From assembly GCF_902497785.1 (NCBI RefSeq), contig NZ_CABVHK010000005.1, positions 270,863-334,862 on the forward strand: a DNA stretch of 64,000 nucleotides, in the 5' to 3' direction. A model generated the notes under the pieces. It ran no database searches and was not told the origin of the DNA. It worked only from the letters and a program-made list of their open reading frames with translations. The position numbers and the translations under genes were made by a program. Below are positions 49,741-59,251 of this stretch, piece after piece (position 1 is the first letter of the stretch; each line of letters starts with the position of its first letter). This DNA comes from Pseudomonas fluorescens. GTDB taxonomy: Bacteria; Pseudomonadota; Gammaproteobacteria; Pseudomonadales; Pseudomonadaceae.

Positions 49741-50130
49741 ATGAGCATTACTCGTTACGGCACCGGCAGCAGCGCCGCTGGCGGTACGCCTCGTCCTTTC
49801 GCCCGCGCCGTTGAAGCCGATGGCTGGCTGCATGTGTCCGGCCAGGTTCCGGCGTTGGATGGCGAGATCATTGTCGGCGGCATCGTCGAGCAGACCCACC
49901 AGACCATGAAGAATCTGATCGCGATTCTCCAGGAGGCCGGTTATGGCCTGGAAGACGTGGTGCGTGCCGGGGTGTGGCTGGAAGATCCGCGGGATTTCAC
50001 CAGTTTCAACAAGGTCTTCTCCGAGTACTTCAAACCCGAGCACGCCCCGGCCCGCGCGTGTGTGCAGGCGAACATGATGGTTGATTGCAAGGTTGAAATC
50101 GACTGCATCGCGTACAAGAAAAAGGCCTGA
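49741..50130 (+). CDS. RidA-family enamine/imine deaminase
   Basis: 129 residues. The fold signature is HVSGQVPALDGEIIVGGIVEQTHQTMKNLIAIL (in part), with the Arg of PARACVQANM that binds the carboxylate. RidA proteins clear reactive 2-aminoacrylate-type intermediates made by PLP dehydratases, which fits the PLP enzyme two genes downstream. AGGAG precedes the start; it is 31 nt behind the ATPase, so part of the transporter operon. Confidence 0.92.
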   Translation: MSITRYGTGSSAAGGTPRPFARAVEADGWLHVSGQVPALDGEIIVGGIVEQTHQTMKNLIAILQEAGYGLEDVVRAGVWLEDPRDFTSFNKVFSEYFKPEHAPARACVQANMMVDCKVEIDCIAYKKKA

Positions 50131-50156
50131 ACACCGCATTCGCACTTGTAGGAGCT

Positions 50157-50246
50157 GCCGCAGGCTGCGATCTTTTGCAGTTTTTTGCACATGCCGCAGG
50201 GGCAAGATCAAAAGATCGCAGCCTCGTTTCACTCGGCAGCTCCTAC
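50157..50246. repeat. REPIN, family C, with a widened right arm
   Basis: TGTAGGAGCTGCCGCAGGCT on the left. The right arm carries an extra segment (CTCGTTTCACT) inside the otherwise complementary sequence, so this copy is degenerate. Confidence 0.8.
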
Positions 50247-50274
50247 GGGGCGAATTTGTATGGGAACCACTGAC

Positions 50275-51039
50275 ATGACCGAAGACACCATCAAGCGCCG
50301 GGCTCGCGGTCTGGACCGGGCGTTCGATATCCTCGATTTTCTCAAGGAAATCGGCCAGCCCCTGCGCCCGAACGAAATCGCCAGCGGCATTGGCAGCCCC
50401 AAATCCACGGTCTACGAACTGGTGGCTTCGCTGCTGGAGCGGCGGATTCTGGAGCCCGTGGGCAAGGACGGCCACGTCTACCTAGGTCGGCAACTCTACT
50501 TCCTCGGCCAGGCGCATTTGCGCCATTTCGACCTGACCCGCGAGGCCGATTACGCGTTGCAGGAGATCGTCAGCCAGACCCGCGAAACCGCGCAGATGTG
50601 CCTGCTCAACGGGAGAAAATATACTGTTGCCCTGATGAAAGAAGGCGAGCGGCATTTCCGCATTTCCTCGGACATCGGCGAGAACGCGCCGATCCCCTGG
50701 ACCGCGTCCGGTCGCCTGTTGCTGGCGCACCTGAGCGATCAGGCGATCATCGACCTGATCGACCACGACGACTTCATCCTGCCGGATGGCCAGCGTCTGC
50801 CGGTCGAGCAGTTCCTCGCGGAAATCCGTCAGGCCGGTAGCGACGGCTTTTTCTCCTTCGACAGCGTCGCCGACACCTTCACCCATTGCTTCGCCGCCCC
50901 GGTCAAAGACCCGAACGGCGTAGCCATTGCGACCCTGTGCATCGTCGCACCACGGGCCGATGCCAAGACGCATTACAACGACTATCGCCGGGTGCTGATC
51001 GACAGCGCCAACAGCCTGGCCCGGCGTATCAATGAATAA
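50275..51039 (+). CDS. IclR-family transcriptional regulator
   Basis: 254 residues. The winged HTH reads RAFDILDFLKEIGQPLRPNEIASGIGSPKSTVYELVASLLERR, followed by an IclR effector domain with FFSFDSVADTFTHCFAAPV. An in-frame ATG at 50260 is an alternative start. It stands between the transporter/RidA operon and the PLP-enzyme gene, all on the same strand, and is the likely regulator of both. Confidence 0.9.
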   Translation: MTEDTIKRRARGLDRAFDILDFLKEIGQPLRPNEIASGIGSPKSTVYELVASLLERRILEPVGKDGHVYLGRQLYFLGQAHLRHFDLTREADYALQEIVSQTRETAQMCLLNGRKYTVALMKEGERHFRISSDIGENAPIPWTASGRLLLAHLSDQAIIDLIDHDDFILPDGQRLPVEQFLAEIRQAGSDGFFSFDSVADTFTHCFAAPVKDPNGVAIATLCIVAPRADAKTHYNDYRRVLIDSANSLARRINE

Positions 51040-51080
51040 CAGCGGCGGCTAACCGCCGCGAACATGTAAGGAGTTCGACC

Positions 51081-52298
51081 ATGTCTTCTGCCCAAAATAC
51101 TGCCGCCGTGGAAAAGGGTTTCGCCCAGACCGGCGCCCATCTGGTGCGCGACGTCAGCCTGCCTGCGTTGGTGCTGCATCGCGAAGCGCTGGAGCACAAT
51201 ATTCGCTGGATGCAGACGTTCGTCAGCAACAGCGGTGCCGAGCTCGCGCCCCACGGCAAAACCAGCATGACCCCGGCGCTGTTTCGCCGCCAGCTCGATG
51301 CCGGTGCCTGGGGCATTACCCTCGCCAGCGCCACGCAAACCCGTGCGGCCTATGCCCATGGCGTTCGTCGGGTGTTGATGGCCAACCAACTGGTTGGCAC
51401 GCCGAACATGGCGTTGATCGCCGATCTGTTGGCGGACTCGAGCTTCGATTTCCATTGCATGGTCGACCACCCGGACAACGTTGCTGATCTCGGTGCGTAT
51501 TTCGCTTCGCGCGGCGTGCGCCTGAACGTGATGATCGAGTACGGCGTGGTCGGCGGCCGTTGTGGTTGTCGTTCGGAAGAAGAAGTGGTCGAACTGGCCA
51601 AGGCCATTGCGGCACAACCGGCGCTGGCGCTGACCGGTATTGAAGGCTATGAAGGCGTGATCCATGGCGATCATGCGGTCACCGGCATTCGCGAGTTCGC
51701 CGCGTCGCTGGTGCGCCTGGCGGTGCAGTTGCAGGACTGCGGCGCGTTTGCGATTGCCAAGCCGATCATCACCGCGTCGGGCTCGGCCTGGTACGACTTG
51801 ATCGCTGAATCCTTCGAAGCGCAGAACGCCGCCGGACGTTTCCTCAGCGTGTTGCGCCCCGGCAGTTATGTCGCGCACGACCACGGCATTTACAAGGAAG
51901 CGCAATGCTGCGTACTCGATCGTCGCAGCGACTTGCACGAAGGGCTGCGCCCGGCGCTGGAAGTCTGGGCTCACGTGCAATCGTTGCCGGAACCCGGTTT
52001 TGCGGTGATTGCGCTGGGCAAACGCGACGTGGCCTACGACGCCGGCCTGCCGGTGCCGTTGTTGCGTTACAAGGCCGGCGTCGTGCCGGCCACGGGTGAT
52101 GACGTCAGTGCCTGCAAGGTGACGGCGGTGATGGACCAGCATGCATTCATGACCGTGGCAGCGGGAATTGAGTTGCGGGTCGGGGACATTATTTCGTTCG
52201 GCACTTCGCACCCGTGCCTGACGTTCGATAAGTGGCGCACCGGGTGTCTGGTGGATGAGCAGTTGAATGTCATCGAAACCATGGAAACCTGTTTCTAG
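51081..52298 (+). CDS. D-amino-acid deaminase/aldolase-type PLP enzyme (DSD1-like)
   Basis: 405 residues, alanine-racemase-N fold. The PLP lysine is Lys60 in APHGKTSMTP. The C-terminal beta-domain carries the metal-binding HxC of D-serine dehydratase/D-threonine aldolase relatives (FGTSHPCLTFDKW). It probably deaminates a D-amino acid imported by the adjacent ABC system, with RidA removing imine by-products (inference). TAAGGAG precedes the start. Confidence 0.85.
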   Translation: MSSAQNTAAVEKGFAQTGAHLVRDVSLPALVLHREALEHNIRWMQTFVSNSGAELAPHGKTSMTPALFRRQLDAGAWGITLASATQTRAAYAHGVRRVLMANQLVGTPNMALIADLLADSSFDFHCMVDHPDNVADLGAYFASRGVRLNVMIEYGVVGGRCGCRSEEEVVELAKAIAAQPALALTGIEGYEGVIHGDHAVTGIREFAASLVRLAVQLQDCGAFAIAKPIITASGSAWYDLIAESFEAQNAAGRFLSVLRPGSYVAHDHGIYKEAQCCVLDRRSDLHEGLRPALEVWAHVQSLPEPGFAVIALGKRDVAYDAGLPVPLLRYKAGVVPATGDDVSACKVTAVMDQHAFMTVAAGIELRVGDIISFGTSHPCLTFDKWRTGCLVDEQLNVIETMETCF

Positions 52299-52320
52299 AG
52301 GTTGCGACCGAGGTGCGGCC

Positions 52321-52384
52321 TTCGCGAGCAGGCTCGCTCCCACAGGGGACAGCGTTCCATTGTGGGAGCGAGCCTGCTCGCGAA
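52321..52384. repeat. REPIN, family A
   Basis: An inverted TTCGCGAGCAGGCTCGCTCC pair between the PLP enzyme and the kinase gene. Confidence 0.9.
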
Positions 52385-52428
52385 AGCGGCCGACCAGACA
52401 CCACTGAATTTCCTGAGACACACTAACA

Positions 52429-53349
52429 ATGAACACTCCCAACACCCCGCGCATCGCCCTGATCGGCGAATGCATGATCGAGTTGCAGCAACGCGCCGAT
52501 GGCAGCTTGCAGCAAAGCTTCGGCGGCGACACCCTGAACACCGCGGTCTACCTGTCCCGCGAACTGGGCGCGGCCGGTACGGTGGATTACGTCACCGCCC
52601 TGGGCGATGACAGTTTCAGCGACGCCATGTGCCAGAACTGGGCCGCTGAAAACATTGGCCTGAGCAAGGTTCAGCGCTTGCCCGGTCGCTTGCCGGGTTT
52701 GTATTGCATCCAGACCGACGCCGCCGGCGAACGACGGTTTCTTTACTGGCGCAACGAAGCGGCCGTCCGTGATTGCTTCACCACCCCGGCAGCGGCGCCG
52801 ATCCTCGCGGCGCTGCCGGACTACGACGTGCTGTATTTCAGCGGCATCACCCTGGCGGTACTCGGTGCGCAAGGTCGGGAAAAGCTGCGCGAAACGCTGA
52901 TCGAAGCCCGCCGGCGGGGCGCTCGAATTGTCTTCGACAATAACTATCGGCCGCGTCTGTGGGCATCGGTCGAGGAAGCGCGGGCAGCCTATCGCAGCGT
53001 GCTGCCGTTTGTGGACATGGCGTTGCTGACGGTCGACGACGAGCAGGCGTTGTTTCAGTTTTCCGATTGCGCGGCGGTATTTGCCGCTTACGAGCAGATC
53101 GGGACACCGGAGGTGGTGCTCAAGCGCGGCGCCGAGGCGTGCCTTGTTCGCTGTGCGGGGGAGGTGTTTGAAGTGCCGGCGCAGAAGGTCGAGCGGGTGG
53201 TCGACACCACGGCGGCAGGAGATTCGTTCAGCGCTGCGTATCTGGCCAGTCGGCTTAAAGGTGCCAGCCCGGCCGATGCGGCACAGGCGGGGCATGTGTT
53301 GGCAAGCCGGGTGATCCAGGTGTCGGGGGCATTGATTCCAAAAGGATGA
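52429..53349 (+). CDS. kdgK: PfkB-family sugar kinase, 2-keto-3-deoxygluconate kinase type
   Basis: 306 residues of the ribokinase/PfkB family. The substrate-side GGDTLNTAVYLSRELG and the catalytic-base motif DTTAAGDSFSAAYLASRL are clear. KdgK phosphorylates KDG in the Entner-Doudoroff route, but its location behind a D-amino-acid locus leaves the true substrate open. The ribosome site before ATG 52429 is weak. Confidence 0.8.
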   Translation: MNTPNTPRIALIGECMIELQQRADGSLQQSFGGDTLNTAVYLSRELGAAGTVDYVTALGDDSFSDAMCQNWAAENIGLSKVQRLPGRLPGLYCIQTDAAGERRFLYWRNEAAVRDCFTTPAAAPILAALPDYDVLYFSGITLAVLGAQGREKLRETLIEARRRGARIVFDNNYRPRLWASVEEARAAYRSVLPFVDMALLTVDDEQALFQFSDCAAVFAAYEQIGTPEVVLKRGAEACLVRCAGEVFEVPAQKVERVVDTTAAGDSFSAAYLASRLKGASPADAAQAGHVLASRVIQVSGALIPKG

Positions 53350-53360
53350 ATCGCAACCAA

Positions 53361-53444
53361 TGTAGGAGCTGCCGAAGGCTGCGATCCGTTGATCTTGCCC
53401 GTGAAAATCAGGATCAAAAGATCGCAGCCTGCGGCAGCTCCTAC
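53361..53444. repeat. REPIN, family C
   Basis: An inverted TGTAGGAGCTGCCGAAGGCT pair, in the gap between converging kdgK and the parvulin gene. Confidence 0.9.
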
Positions 53445-53456
53445 GCGGATTTTTGT

Positions 53457-53732
53457 TCAATCGCGGTAAAAAACCTGCACCAGGTGATACCCGAACTTGC
53501 TCTTGATCGGCCCATGCACCACCCGCAGCGGCTTCTTGAAAATCACTGCATCTATCACCCCGACCATCTGCCCGGGCCGTACTTCACCCAAGTCACCGCC
53601 GCGTTTGCCGGACGGGCAAGTGGAGTACTTTTTCGCCAGCACATCAAAGGCTTCACCCTTGGCGATGCGTTGTTTGAGCTGCTCGGCTTCTTCCGAGGTT
53701 TTCACCAGAATATGGCGGGCTTGAGCTTTCAT
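53457..53732 (-). CDS. ppiC: parvulin-type peptidyl-prolyl isomerase PpiC
   Basis: 91 residues, a single rotamase domain without signal peptide: ARHILVKTSEEAEQLKQRI, ALAKKYSTCPSGKRGGDLGE (from FDVLAKKY) and the C-terminal FGYHLVQV. Cytosolic PpiC catalyses prolyl isomerisation in protein folding. Monocistronic, 55 nt downstream of the hybrid kinase gene on the same strand. Confidence 0.93.
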   Translation of the reverse strand: MKAQARHILVKTSEEAEQLKQRIAKGEAFDVLAKKYSTCPSGKRGGDLGEVRPGQMVGVIDAVIFKKPLRVVHGPIKSKFGYHLVQVFYRD

Positions 53733-53786
53733 CAGACAGGTACCTGGTCACGGTGTTGACAGCAAGGCGCGCGATTATGCCTCAAC

Positions 53787-56327
53787 TCACTCGGGTTGGC
53801 CGATCATCATGCGAATCTTGTTGGCCAACAGGTCAATGGAAAACGGTTTGGCGACCATGTCCATGCCTTCATCGAGAAAGCCCTGACGCTCCGCCGCTTT
53901 TTCCGCATACCCGGTCATGAACAGCACCTTGAGCTGCGGCCGGTGCTGACGGGCGATTTCCGCCAGTTGCCGACCGTTCATGCCGGGCAGCCCGACATCG
54001 GTCACCAGCAGATCAACGCGCAAGTCCGACTCGAGCAAGGGCAGGGCGGCTTTCGCGTCTTCGGCTTCGTGGGCGTGATAACCCAGTTCGTTGAGCAAAT
54101 TCAACACCAGCATGCGCACCGCCGGATCGTCCTCTACCAGCACCACGGTTTCCCCGGCAATCGCCGCCGGAGCCTCGCCGCTGTACGGCATCAAGGTGTT
54201 TTGCGGCGCCGTGATGTTCAGCCGTGGCAGGTACAAGCGCACGCAGGTGCCCTTGCCTGGCAGGCTGTCGAGGCTGACATACCCGCCTGACTGTTGGGCA
54301 AACCCGTAAATCATCGACAAACCGAGACCTGTACCCTGGCCGATCGGTTTGGTGGTGAAGAACGGGTCGAATGCCTTGGCCAGCACAGAGGGCGTCATGC
54401 CGGTGCCGTTGTCGCTGACCGCAATCATCACGAAGTCCCCGGCCTGGATCGTTTCCAGTGGAGTAATGTCACGACTGTCGAGGTACACATTCGCGGTTTC
54501 GATCAGCAACTCGCCGCCATCGGGCATCGCGTCACGGGCGTTGATCACCAGGTTAAGCAGGGCGTTTTCCAGTTGGCTGACATCGGTGCTGACGGGCCAG
54601 ATCTCTTTGGCCAGTCGCAGGTTCAGCTCGATGTGATCGCCCTTGGTGCGGCTGAGCAGGTCTTCCAGTGAATGAATCAGCTCGTTGGCATTCAGCGGCT
54701 TGCGATCCAGCGATTGGCGTCGGGAGAACGCGAGCAAGCGATGGGTCAGCGCGGCAGCGCGGTTGGCCGAAGACACGGCCGCTTCGGTAAAGCGGCCGAT
54801 TTCAGCGGCGCGCCCCTCGGCGATGTAGCGTTGCACCAGGTCGAGGCTGCCGATGATCCCGGTGAGCATGTTGTTAAAGTCATGGGCGATGCCGCCAGTG
54901 AGTTGGCCGACCGCTTCCATTTTTTGCGCATGGCGCAGGGTGTCTTCAACGCGCTCGCGCTCGACCATCTCGTTTTGCAGGCGCTGGTTGGCTTCCGCCA
55001 GTTGCCGGGTGCGTGCGGCAACACGTTCTTCAAGGGTTTCGTTGAGATTGAGCAGCGCTTCTTCGGTCCGTTTGCGCTCGGTTTCGTCGATCACGAAAAT
55101 GTAGAAACCGTTCACGGCGCCGTTTGCACCATGGCGCGGCAAATAATTCATCAAGGCCTGACGGATGCTGCCGTCACGATGCGGCGTACGAATGCTGAAA
55201 CAGCAGGTTCTGCCCGCCAGCGCCTCGGCGATGTATGGGGCGCGCAAGGCGTAAGCTTCTTCACCCAGCACTTCAAGAACCGTCCGACCGTACAGTTCCT
55301 GAGGCGTCAGGCCATACCAGTCCAGGTAAGCGGCGTTGTTCAGGCGGAAACGTTCCTCGCTGTCGACATAACTGATCAGGATCGGCATGGCGTTGATGAT
55401 CAGTTGCAGCTCGGTCTGGCTCTGGCGCAAGGCTTGTTCGGTGTGTTTGCGCTCGGTCAGGTCGAGGGCGGCACCGAGGAAGCGGATCGGCCGGCCATGG
55501 TGATCCTTGTAGCAGCGACCCCGGGCAAATACCCAGCGTAACTGGCCGTCGGGTTGCAGCAGGCGGTATTCCTCGGCGTACTCGGTGGCGTGGGTGATGC
55601 ATTGCTTGATGCTGCGAGTGACCATCGAGCGGTCTTCCGGGTGCACCGCTTCCAGGTAGGCGCTGATGGGTAACTGGCTGGCGAGCAGGGGATCGATGCC
55701 GTGCAATTGGGCGAAGTGGGCGTCGGCGATAAAGCGGTCTTCGTTGATGTCCCAGTCCCAGGTGCCGACGGCGTCCGTGGCAGCCAGCGCCAGTTGCAGG
55801 CGTTCTTCGGTTTCGCGCTGCGCTTTCAGGCTGGCCGCCGAGCGTTGCTCCAGTTCGAGGGCGATGCGCCGGCGTTCGTTGGTTTCGATGGCGGTGACCA
55901 GAATCCCGGCGACCTCGGCGTTTTCATCGCGGATCGGGCTGTAGGTCAGATCCAGCCAGAACTCGGAATCGTCACCGTTGCGATGCAAGGTAAAACGCTG
56001 TTCGCTGTAGGTCCGCACCTGGCCTTGCAGGACGGCGCTGTATATCGGGTCGGTAAAGTCTTTGAGTTCTGGCCAGATTTGATGCGTTGGCTGTCCGAAC
56101 GCGTGCGGATGCTTGTCGCCCGCCAGCAGGGCAAAGCCGTCATTGTAGATCTGGGTGAGTTGCGGGCCCCACAACAACAGCATCGGCATGGGCGAGTGAA
56201 TCACGATGTCCACCGCGGTGCGCAGGCTCTGCGCCCAGTGACTGGCGGCGCCCAACGGGGTGCGTGTCCAGTCAATTCTGGCAATCAAGGCCTGGGCATC
56301 GCTACCGAGGGGTGATGCATTCATCAT
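53787..56327 (-). CDS. hybrid PAS sensor histidine kinase with C-terminal receiver
   Basis: 846 residues, no membrane segments, so a cytosolic sensor. An N-terminal PAS-like region (about 20-140) is followed by PAS/PAC modules (about 180-420) and a coiled-coil linker. The HisKA H-box has His482 ([18 protein letters not shown]). The HATPase has [17 protein letters not shown] and [18 protein letters not shown]. The receiver has phospho-acceptor Asp777 ([13 protein letters not shown]). ATG 56327 is chosen because it follows AGGA. No cognate output regulator is adjacent. The sensed signal is unknown. Confidence 0.9.
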   Translation of the reverse strand: MMNASPLGSDAQALIARIDWTRTPLGAASHWAQSLRTAVDIVIHSPMPMLLLWGPQLTQIYNDGFALLAGDKHPHAFGQPTHQIWPELKDFTDPIYSAVLQGQVRTYSEQRFTLHRNGDDSEFWLDLTYSPIRDENAEVAGILVTAIETNERRRIALELEQRSAASLKAQRETEERLQLALAATDAVGTWDWDINEDRFIADAHFAQLHGIDPLLASQLPISAYLEAVHPEDRSMVTRSIKQCITHATEYAEEYRLLQPDGQLRWVFARGRCYKDHHGRPIRFLGAALDLTERKHTEQALRQSQTELQLIINAMPILISYVDSEERFRLNNAAYLDWYGLTPQELYGRTVLEVLGEEAYALRAPYIAEALAGRTCCFSIRTPHRDGSIRQALMNYLPRHGANGAVNGFYIFVIDETERKRTEEALLNLNETLEERVAARTRQLAEANQRLQNEMVERERVEDTLRHAQKMEAVGQLTGGIAHDFNNMLTGIIGSLDLVQRYIAEGRAAEIGRFTEAAVSSANRAAALTHRLLAFSRRQSLDRKPLNANELIHSLEDLLSRTKGDHIELNLRLAKEIWPVSTDVSQLENALLNLVINARDAMPDGGELLIETANVYLDSRDITPLETIQAGDFVMIAVSDNGTGMTPSVLAKAFDPFFTTKPIGQGTGLGLSMIYGFAQQSGGYVSLDSLPGKGTCVRLYLPRLNITAPQNTLMPYSGEAPAAIAGETVVLVEDDPAVRMLVLNLLNELGYHAHEAEDAKAALPLLESDLRVDLLVTDVGLPGMNGRQLAEIARQHRPQLKVLFMTGYAEKAAERQGFLDEGMDMVAKPFSIDLLANKIRMMIGQPE

Positions 56328-56442
56328 GGTGTCCTGCACGTCAGTCGGTGTGGCGGCGTCTACTATCCTAAGGCAGTAGTTGCTGGATGACCCGTTTTCA
56401 GGTCTTTTGTGTTCATTCAATGCTTCGCGGGTGCTTTTTTCC

Positions 56443-57552
56443 ATGGAAATCGATGTGCTGTTGAAGATCCTGGCCAGCCGGGACGGTTCCGATCTGTACC
56501 TGTCCACCGGCGCGCCGCCCTGCGCAAAGTTTGACGGTGTGCTCAAACCCTTGACCGACCAGCCGCTCAAACCGGGGGAAATTGCCGATATTGCCTCGTC
56601 CATCATGGACGCCGAACAGCGGCTGGAGTTCGATCGCGAACTGGAGATGAACCTGGCCATTTCGTTGCCGGGTGTCGGGCGCTTTCGGGTCAATGTTTTC
56701 AAGCAACGCAACGATGTGTCGATCGTGGCGCGCAACATCAAACTCGACATTCCGCGCTTCGAAGACCTCAACTTGCCGTCGGTGCTGCTGGAAACGGTGA
56801 TGCTCAAACAAGGCCTGATGCTGTTTGTCGGCGCCACCGACTCGGGCAAGTCTACCTCACTGGCGGCGTTGATCGACTATCGCAACCGTCACAGCAGCGG
56901 CCACATCATCACCATCGAAGACCCGGTCGAGTACATCCATCGGCACAAGAAATCGATCATCAATCAACGCGAGGTCGGGGTCGATACCCGCAGTTTTCAT
57001 GCGGCCTTGAAGAACACCCTGCGCCAGGCGCCGGACGTGGTGCTGATCGGCGAAATCCGCGACCGCGAAACCATGGAGCATGCGCTGGCGTTTGCCGATA
57101 CCGGGCATCTGGTGATCTCCACGTTGCACGCCCACAACGCGAATCAGGCGCTGGACCGCATCATCAATTTCTTCCCGGAGGAACGGCGCACACAGCTTCT
57201 GCATGACCTGGCCAACAACCTGAAAGCGTTCGTTTCCCAACGCCTGGTACGGACCCGTGACGGGCAGCGCAGGGCCGCCGTTGAGGTGATGCTGGGCACA
57301 CCGACCATTGGCGACCTGATCCGGCGCAACGAAATGGACGAACTCAAAGGGATCATGGAGAAATCCGCGGAGCAGGGCATGCAGACGTTCGATAGCGCGC
57401 TGTACGCGTTGGTGGTTGAAGGTGCGATTGATGAGGAAGAAGCGTTGAAGCATGCGGACTCGGTGAACAATTTGCGCTTGCGGCTGAAGTTGCATGCCGA
57501 AACCACACCCGGCCCCCACTCGCCACCGGGGGAATGGGGGTTGATGGACTAA
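56443..57552 (+). CDS. PilU/PilT-like type IV pilus retraction ATPase, solitary
   Basis: 369 residues, PilU-like. It shares N-terminal GSDLYLSTGAPPCAKFDG, TIEDPVEYIHRHKKSIINQREVG (in part), the Walker B segment PDVVLIGEIRDRETMEHALAFADTGHL (in part) and HAHNANQALDRIINFFP. The Walker A reads VGATDSGKSTSL, with Asp133 where pilus ATPases usually have Gly. In P. aeruginosa pilU lies next to pilT; here no other pilus gene is near. The start ATG has no good ribosome site. Confidence 0.88.
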   Translation: MEIDVLLKILASRDGSDLYLSTGAPPCAKFDGVLKPLTDQPLKPGEIADIASSIMDAEQRLEFDRELEMNLAISLPGVGRFRVNVFKQRNDVSIVARNIKLDIPRFEDLNLPSVLLETVMLKQGLMLFVGATDSGKSTSLAALIDYRNRHSSGHIITIEDPVEYIHRHKKSIINQREVGVDTRSFHAALKNTLRQAPDVVLIGEIRDRETMEHALAFADTGHLVISTLHAHNANQALDRIINFFPEERRTQLLHDLANNLKAFVSQRLVRTRDGQRRAAVEVMLGTPTIGDLIRRNEMDELKGIMEKSAEQGMQTFDSALYALVVEGAIDEEEALKHADSVNNLRLRLKLHAETTPGPHSPPGEWGLMD

Positions 57553-57579
57553 CCATCCTCAATATCACCGCTACCCCCC

Positions 57580-57721
57580 TGTAGGAGCGAGCTTGCTCGC
57601 GATGGTGGTCAAGTTGACGCGCGATACCTGAATCAACTCGTTGCTCTCGGGTTTTTCGCGAGCAATCGAGCGTCGACCGGCTGCTCCTACAAGGGGTTTC
57701 GCGAGCAGGCTCGCTCCCACA
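57580..57721. repeat. REP cluster, families A-like, imperfect
   Basis: Three REP half-sites: GTAGGAGCGAGCTTGCTCGC, a degenerate middle copy and CGCGAGCAGGCTCGCTCC. It lies in a 271-base gap with nothing else recognised besides the terminator at its right end. Confidence 0.75.
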
Positions 57722-57751
57722 AGGGGCTGTGGTGGATTCAGAATTGCAGCC

Positions 57752-57784
57752 AAAAAAAACCCCGCGACCGAATGAGGCGCGGGG
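57752..57784 (-). terminator. rho-independent terminator of the efflux operon
   Basis: Read on the minus strand: stem CCCCGCG / CGCGGGG with an 11-nt loop, then a T8 run. It ends the mexE-mexF-oprN transcript 40 nt after the oprN stop. Confidence 0.9.
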
Positions 57785-57823
57785 CTAAAGAAAGGTTGGT
57801 TGCGGCCAACCAAAGGAGCGCTG

Positions 57824-59251
57824 TTACTTGCTCGCGACCGTCTCCGGTTGCCAGCCGCCGCCAAGGGCTTTGTAGATCGCGACGATGCCGCGATACAGAT
57901 CGACTTCGGCCTGGGCCTGGGTGTCTTCGGCTGCCAGACGTTCGCGTTGCGCATCGAGCAGGACGAGGAAATCCGACGAGCCTTCGCGGTAGCGAATTTC
58001 GGCCAGATCGGCCGCTGCACGGCTGGATTCACTCTGACGGATCAGCGAAATCAGGCGTTGCTGGCGTTTGCCGTAATCACTGAACGCGTTTTCCGATTCT
58101 TCCAGCGCCAGCAACACTTGCTGCTCGTACGTCGCCAGTGCGCCTTCGGCATCCGCGTCGGCACCGCGCAGTCGGGCACGCACACTGCCCAGGTCAAAGG
58201 CTGCCCAGGTGATGCTCGGGCCCAGCGCCCAGGCGTTGGCCGCCGCGGAACCGATCTGCGAACCGCGCCCGGCAGTGAAGCCCAGGAAACCGCTGAGGCT
58301 GACCCGTGGAAACAGGTCCGCCTTGGCCACGCCGATACGCGCTGTGGCAGACGCCAGTTGGCGTTCGGCGCTGCGAATGTCCGGACGACGCTGCAGCAGT
58401 TCGCCCGGATCACCGATCGGCAGCGCTTTGGCAATCGCCGGCAAATCTTTCGGGCTCAGGTCCACGGTCAGCTTGTCCGGGCGCTCACCCAACAGCGTGG
58501 CGATACGGTTTTTCTGCCGAACCTGCTCCGCCTGAAGTTGCGGCACGCTGGCTTCGACAGACGCAAGGCGCGCATCGGCGCGCACCACGTCGAGCTGATC
58601 GCCAACGCCGGCATCACGCAGGCTTTCGGTGATCTTGCGCGATTCCTGCTGGTTGTTCAGGTTGGCCAGGGCAATCTTTTCCCGCAGTTGCGCACCGCGC
58701 AGCTGACCGTAGGCGTCCACCAGTTCGGCAATCATGCTGACTTGCAGTTGGTACAGATCGGCTTCGGCCGCTTGCTGCTCGGCCTCGCTGGATTCCAGGT
58801 TGCGCTGGATCCGGCCAAACAAGTCGAGTTCCCAGGCCATGTCCAGACCCAAGTCATAGCGTTCGCTGTTGACCCGTTTAGTGGTCTGCCCGGGAATCTG
58901 GCCTTTGCCCAGATCACTGCTGGCGCGGCTGGTGATGGTCGGCATGGCGTCATTGCTGGCGTCATCGCGAATCGCCCGAGCCGCTTTCCAGCGGGCAAAA
59001 GCGATGCGCAGATCACGGTTGCCTTGCAGCGATTGCGTCACCAACTGGTTGAGGGTCGGGTCTTCAAACTGCTGCCACCAGATGCCTTCGAAACGCGAGC
59101 GGTCGAAGTTCTTCTGACCGGCAGCGCCATCGGTGGCGGTGGCGGTGGTGATGTTGGCCCGCTCGGTGGCCGGGGTCTGGTAATCCGGGCCGACGGCACA
59201 GGCACTCAGGGCCAGTACCAGCAGGCTCGGCAGGAAGGCTTTCAGGCTCAT
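57824..59251 (-). CDS. oprN: outer-membrane efflux lipoprotein (OprN/OprM family)
   Basis: 475 residues. A lipobox (LALSACAVGPDYQTP) marks a lipoprotein. The body is a TolC-like barrel-tunnel with duplicated OEP domains (WELDLFGRIQRNLESSEAEQQ, GDPGELLQRRPDIRSAERQL, FDLGSVRARLRGADADAEGALATYEQQVLLALEE, in part). It forms the outer channel of the pump. The start overlaps the mexF stop by one base (TAATG). Last gene of the operon. Confidence 0.93.
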   Translation of the reverse strand: MSLKAFLPSLLVLALSACAVGPDYQTPATERANITTATATDGAAGQKNFDRSRFEGIWWQQFEDPTLNQLVTQSLQGNRDLRIAFARWKAARAIRDDASNDAMPTITSRASSDLGKGQIPGQTTKRVNSERYDLGLDMAWELDLFGRIQRNLESSEAEQQAAEADLYQLQVSMIAELVDAYGQLRGAQLREKIALANLNNQQESRKITESLRDAGVGDQLDVVRADARLASVEASVPQLQAEQVRQKNRIATLLGERPDKLTVDLSPKDLPAIAKALPIGDPGELLQRRPDIRSAERQLASATARIGVAKADLFPRVSLSGFLGFTAGRGSQIGSAAANAWALGPSITWAAFDLGSVRARLRGADADAEGALATYEQQVLLALEESENAFSDYGKRQQRLISLIRQSESSRAAADLAEIRYREGSSDFLVLLDAQRERLAAEDTQAQAEVDLYRGIVAIYKALGGGWQPETVASK

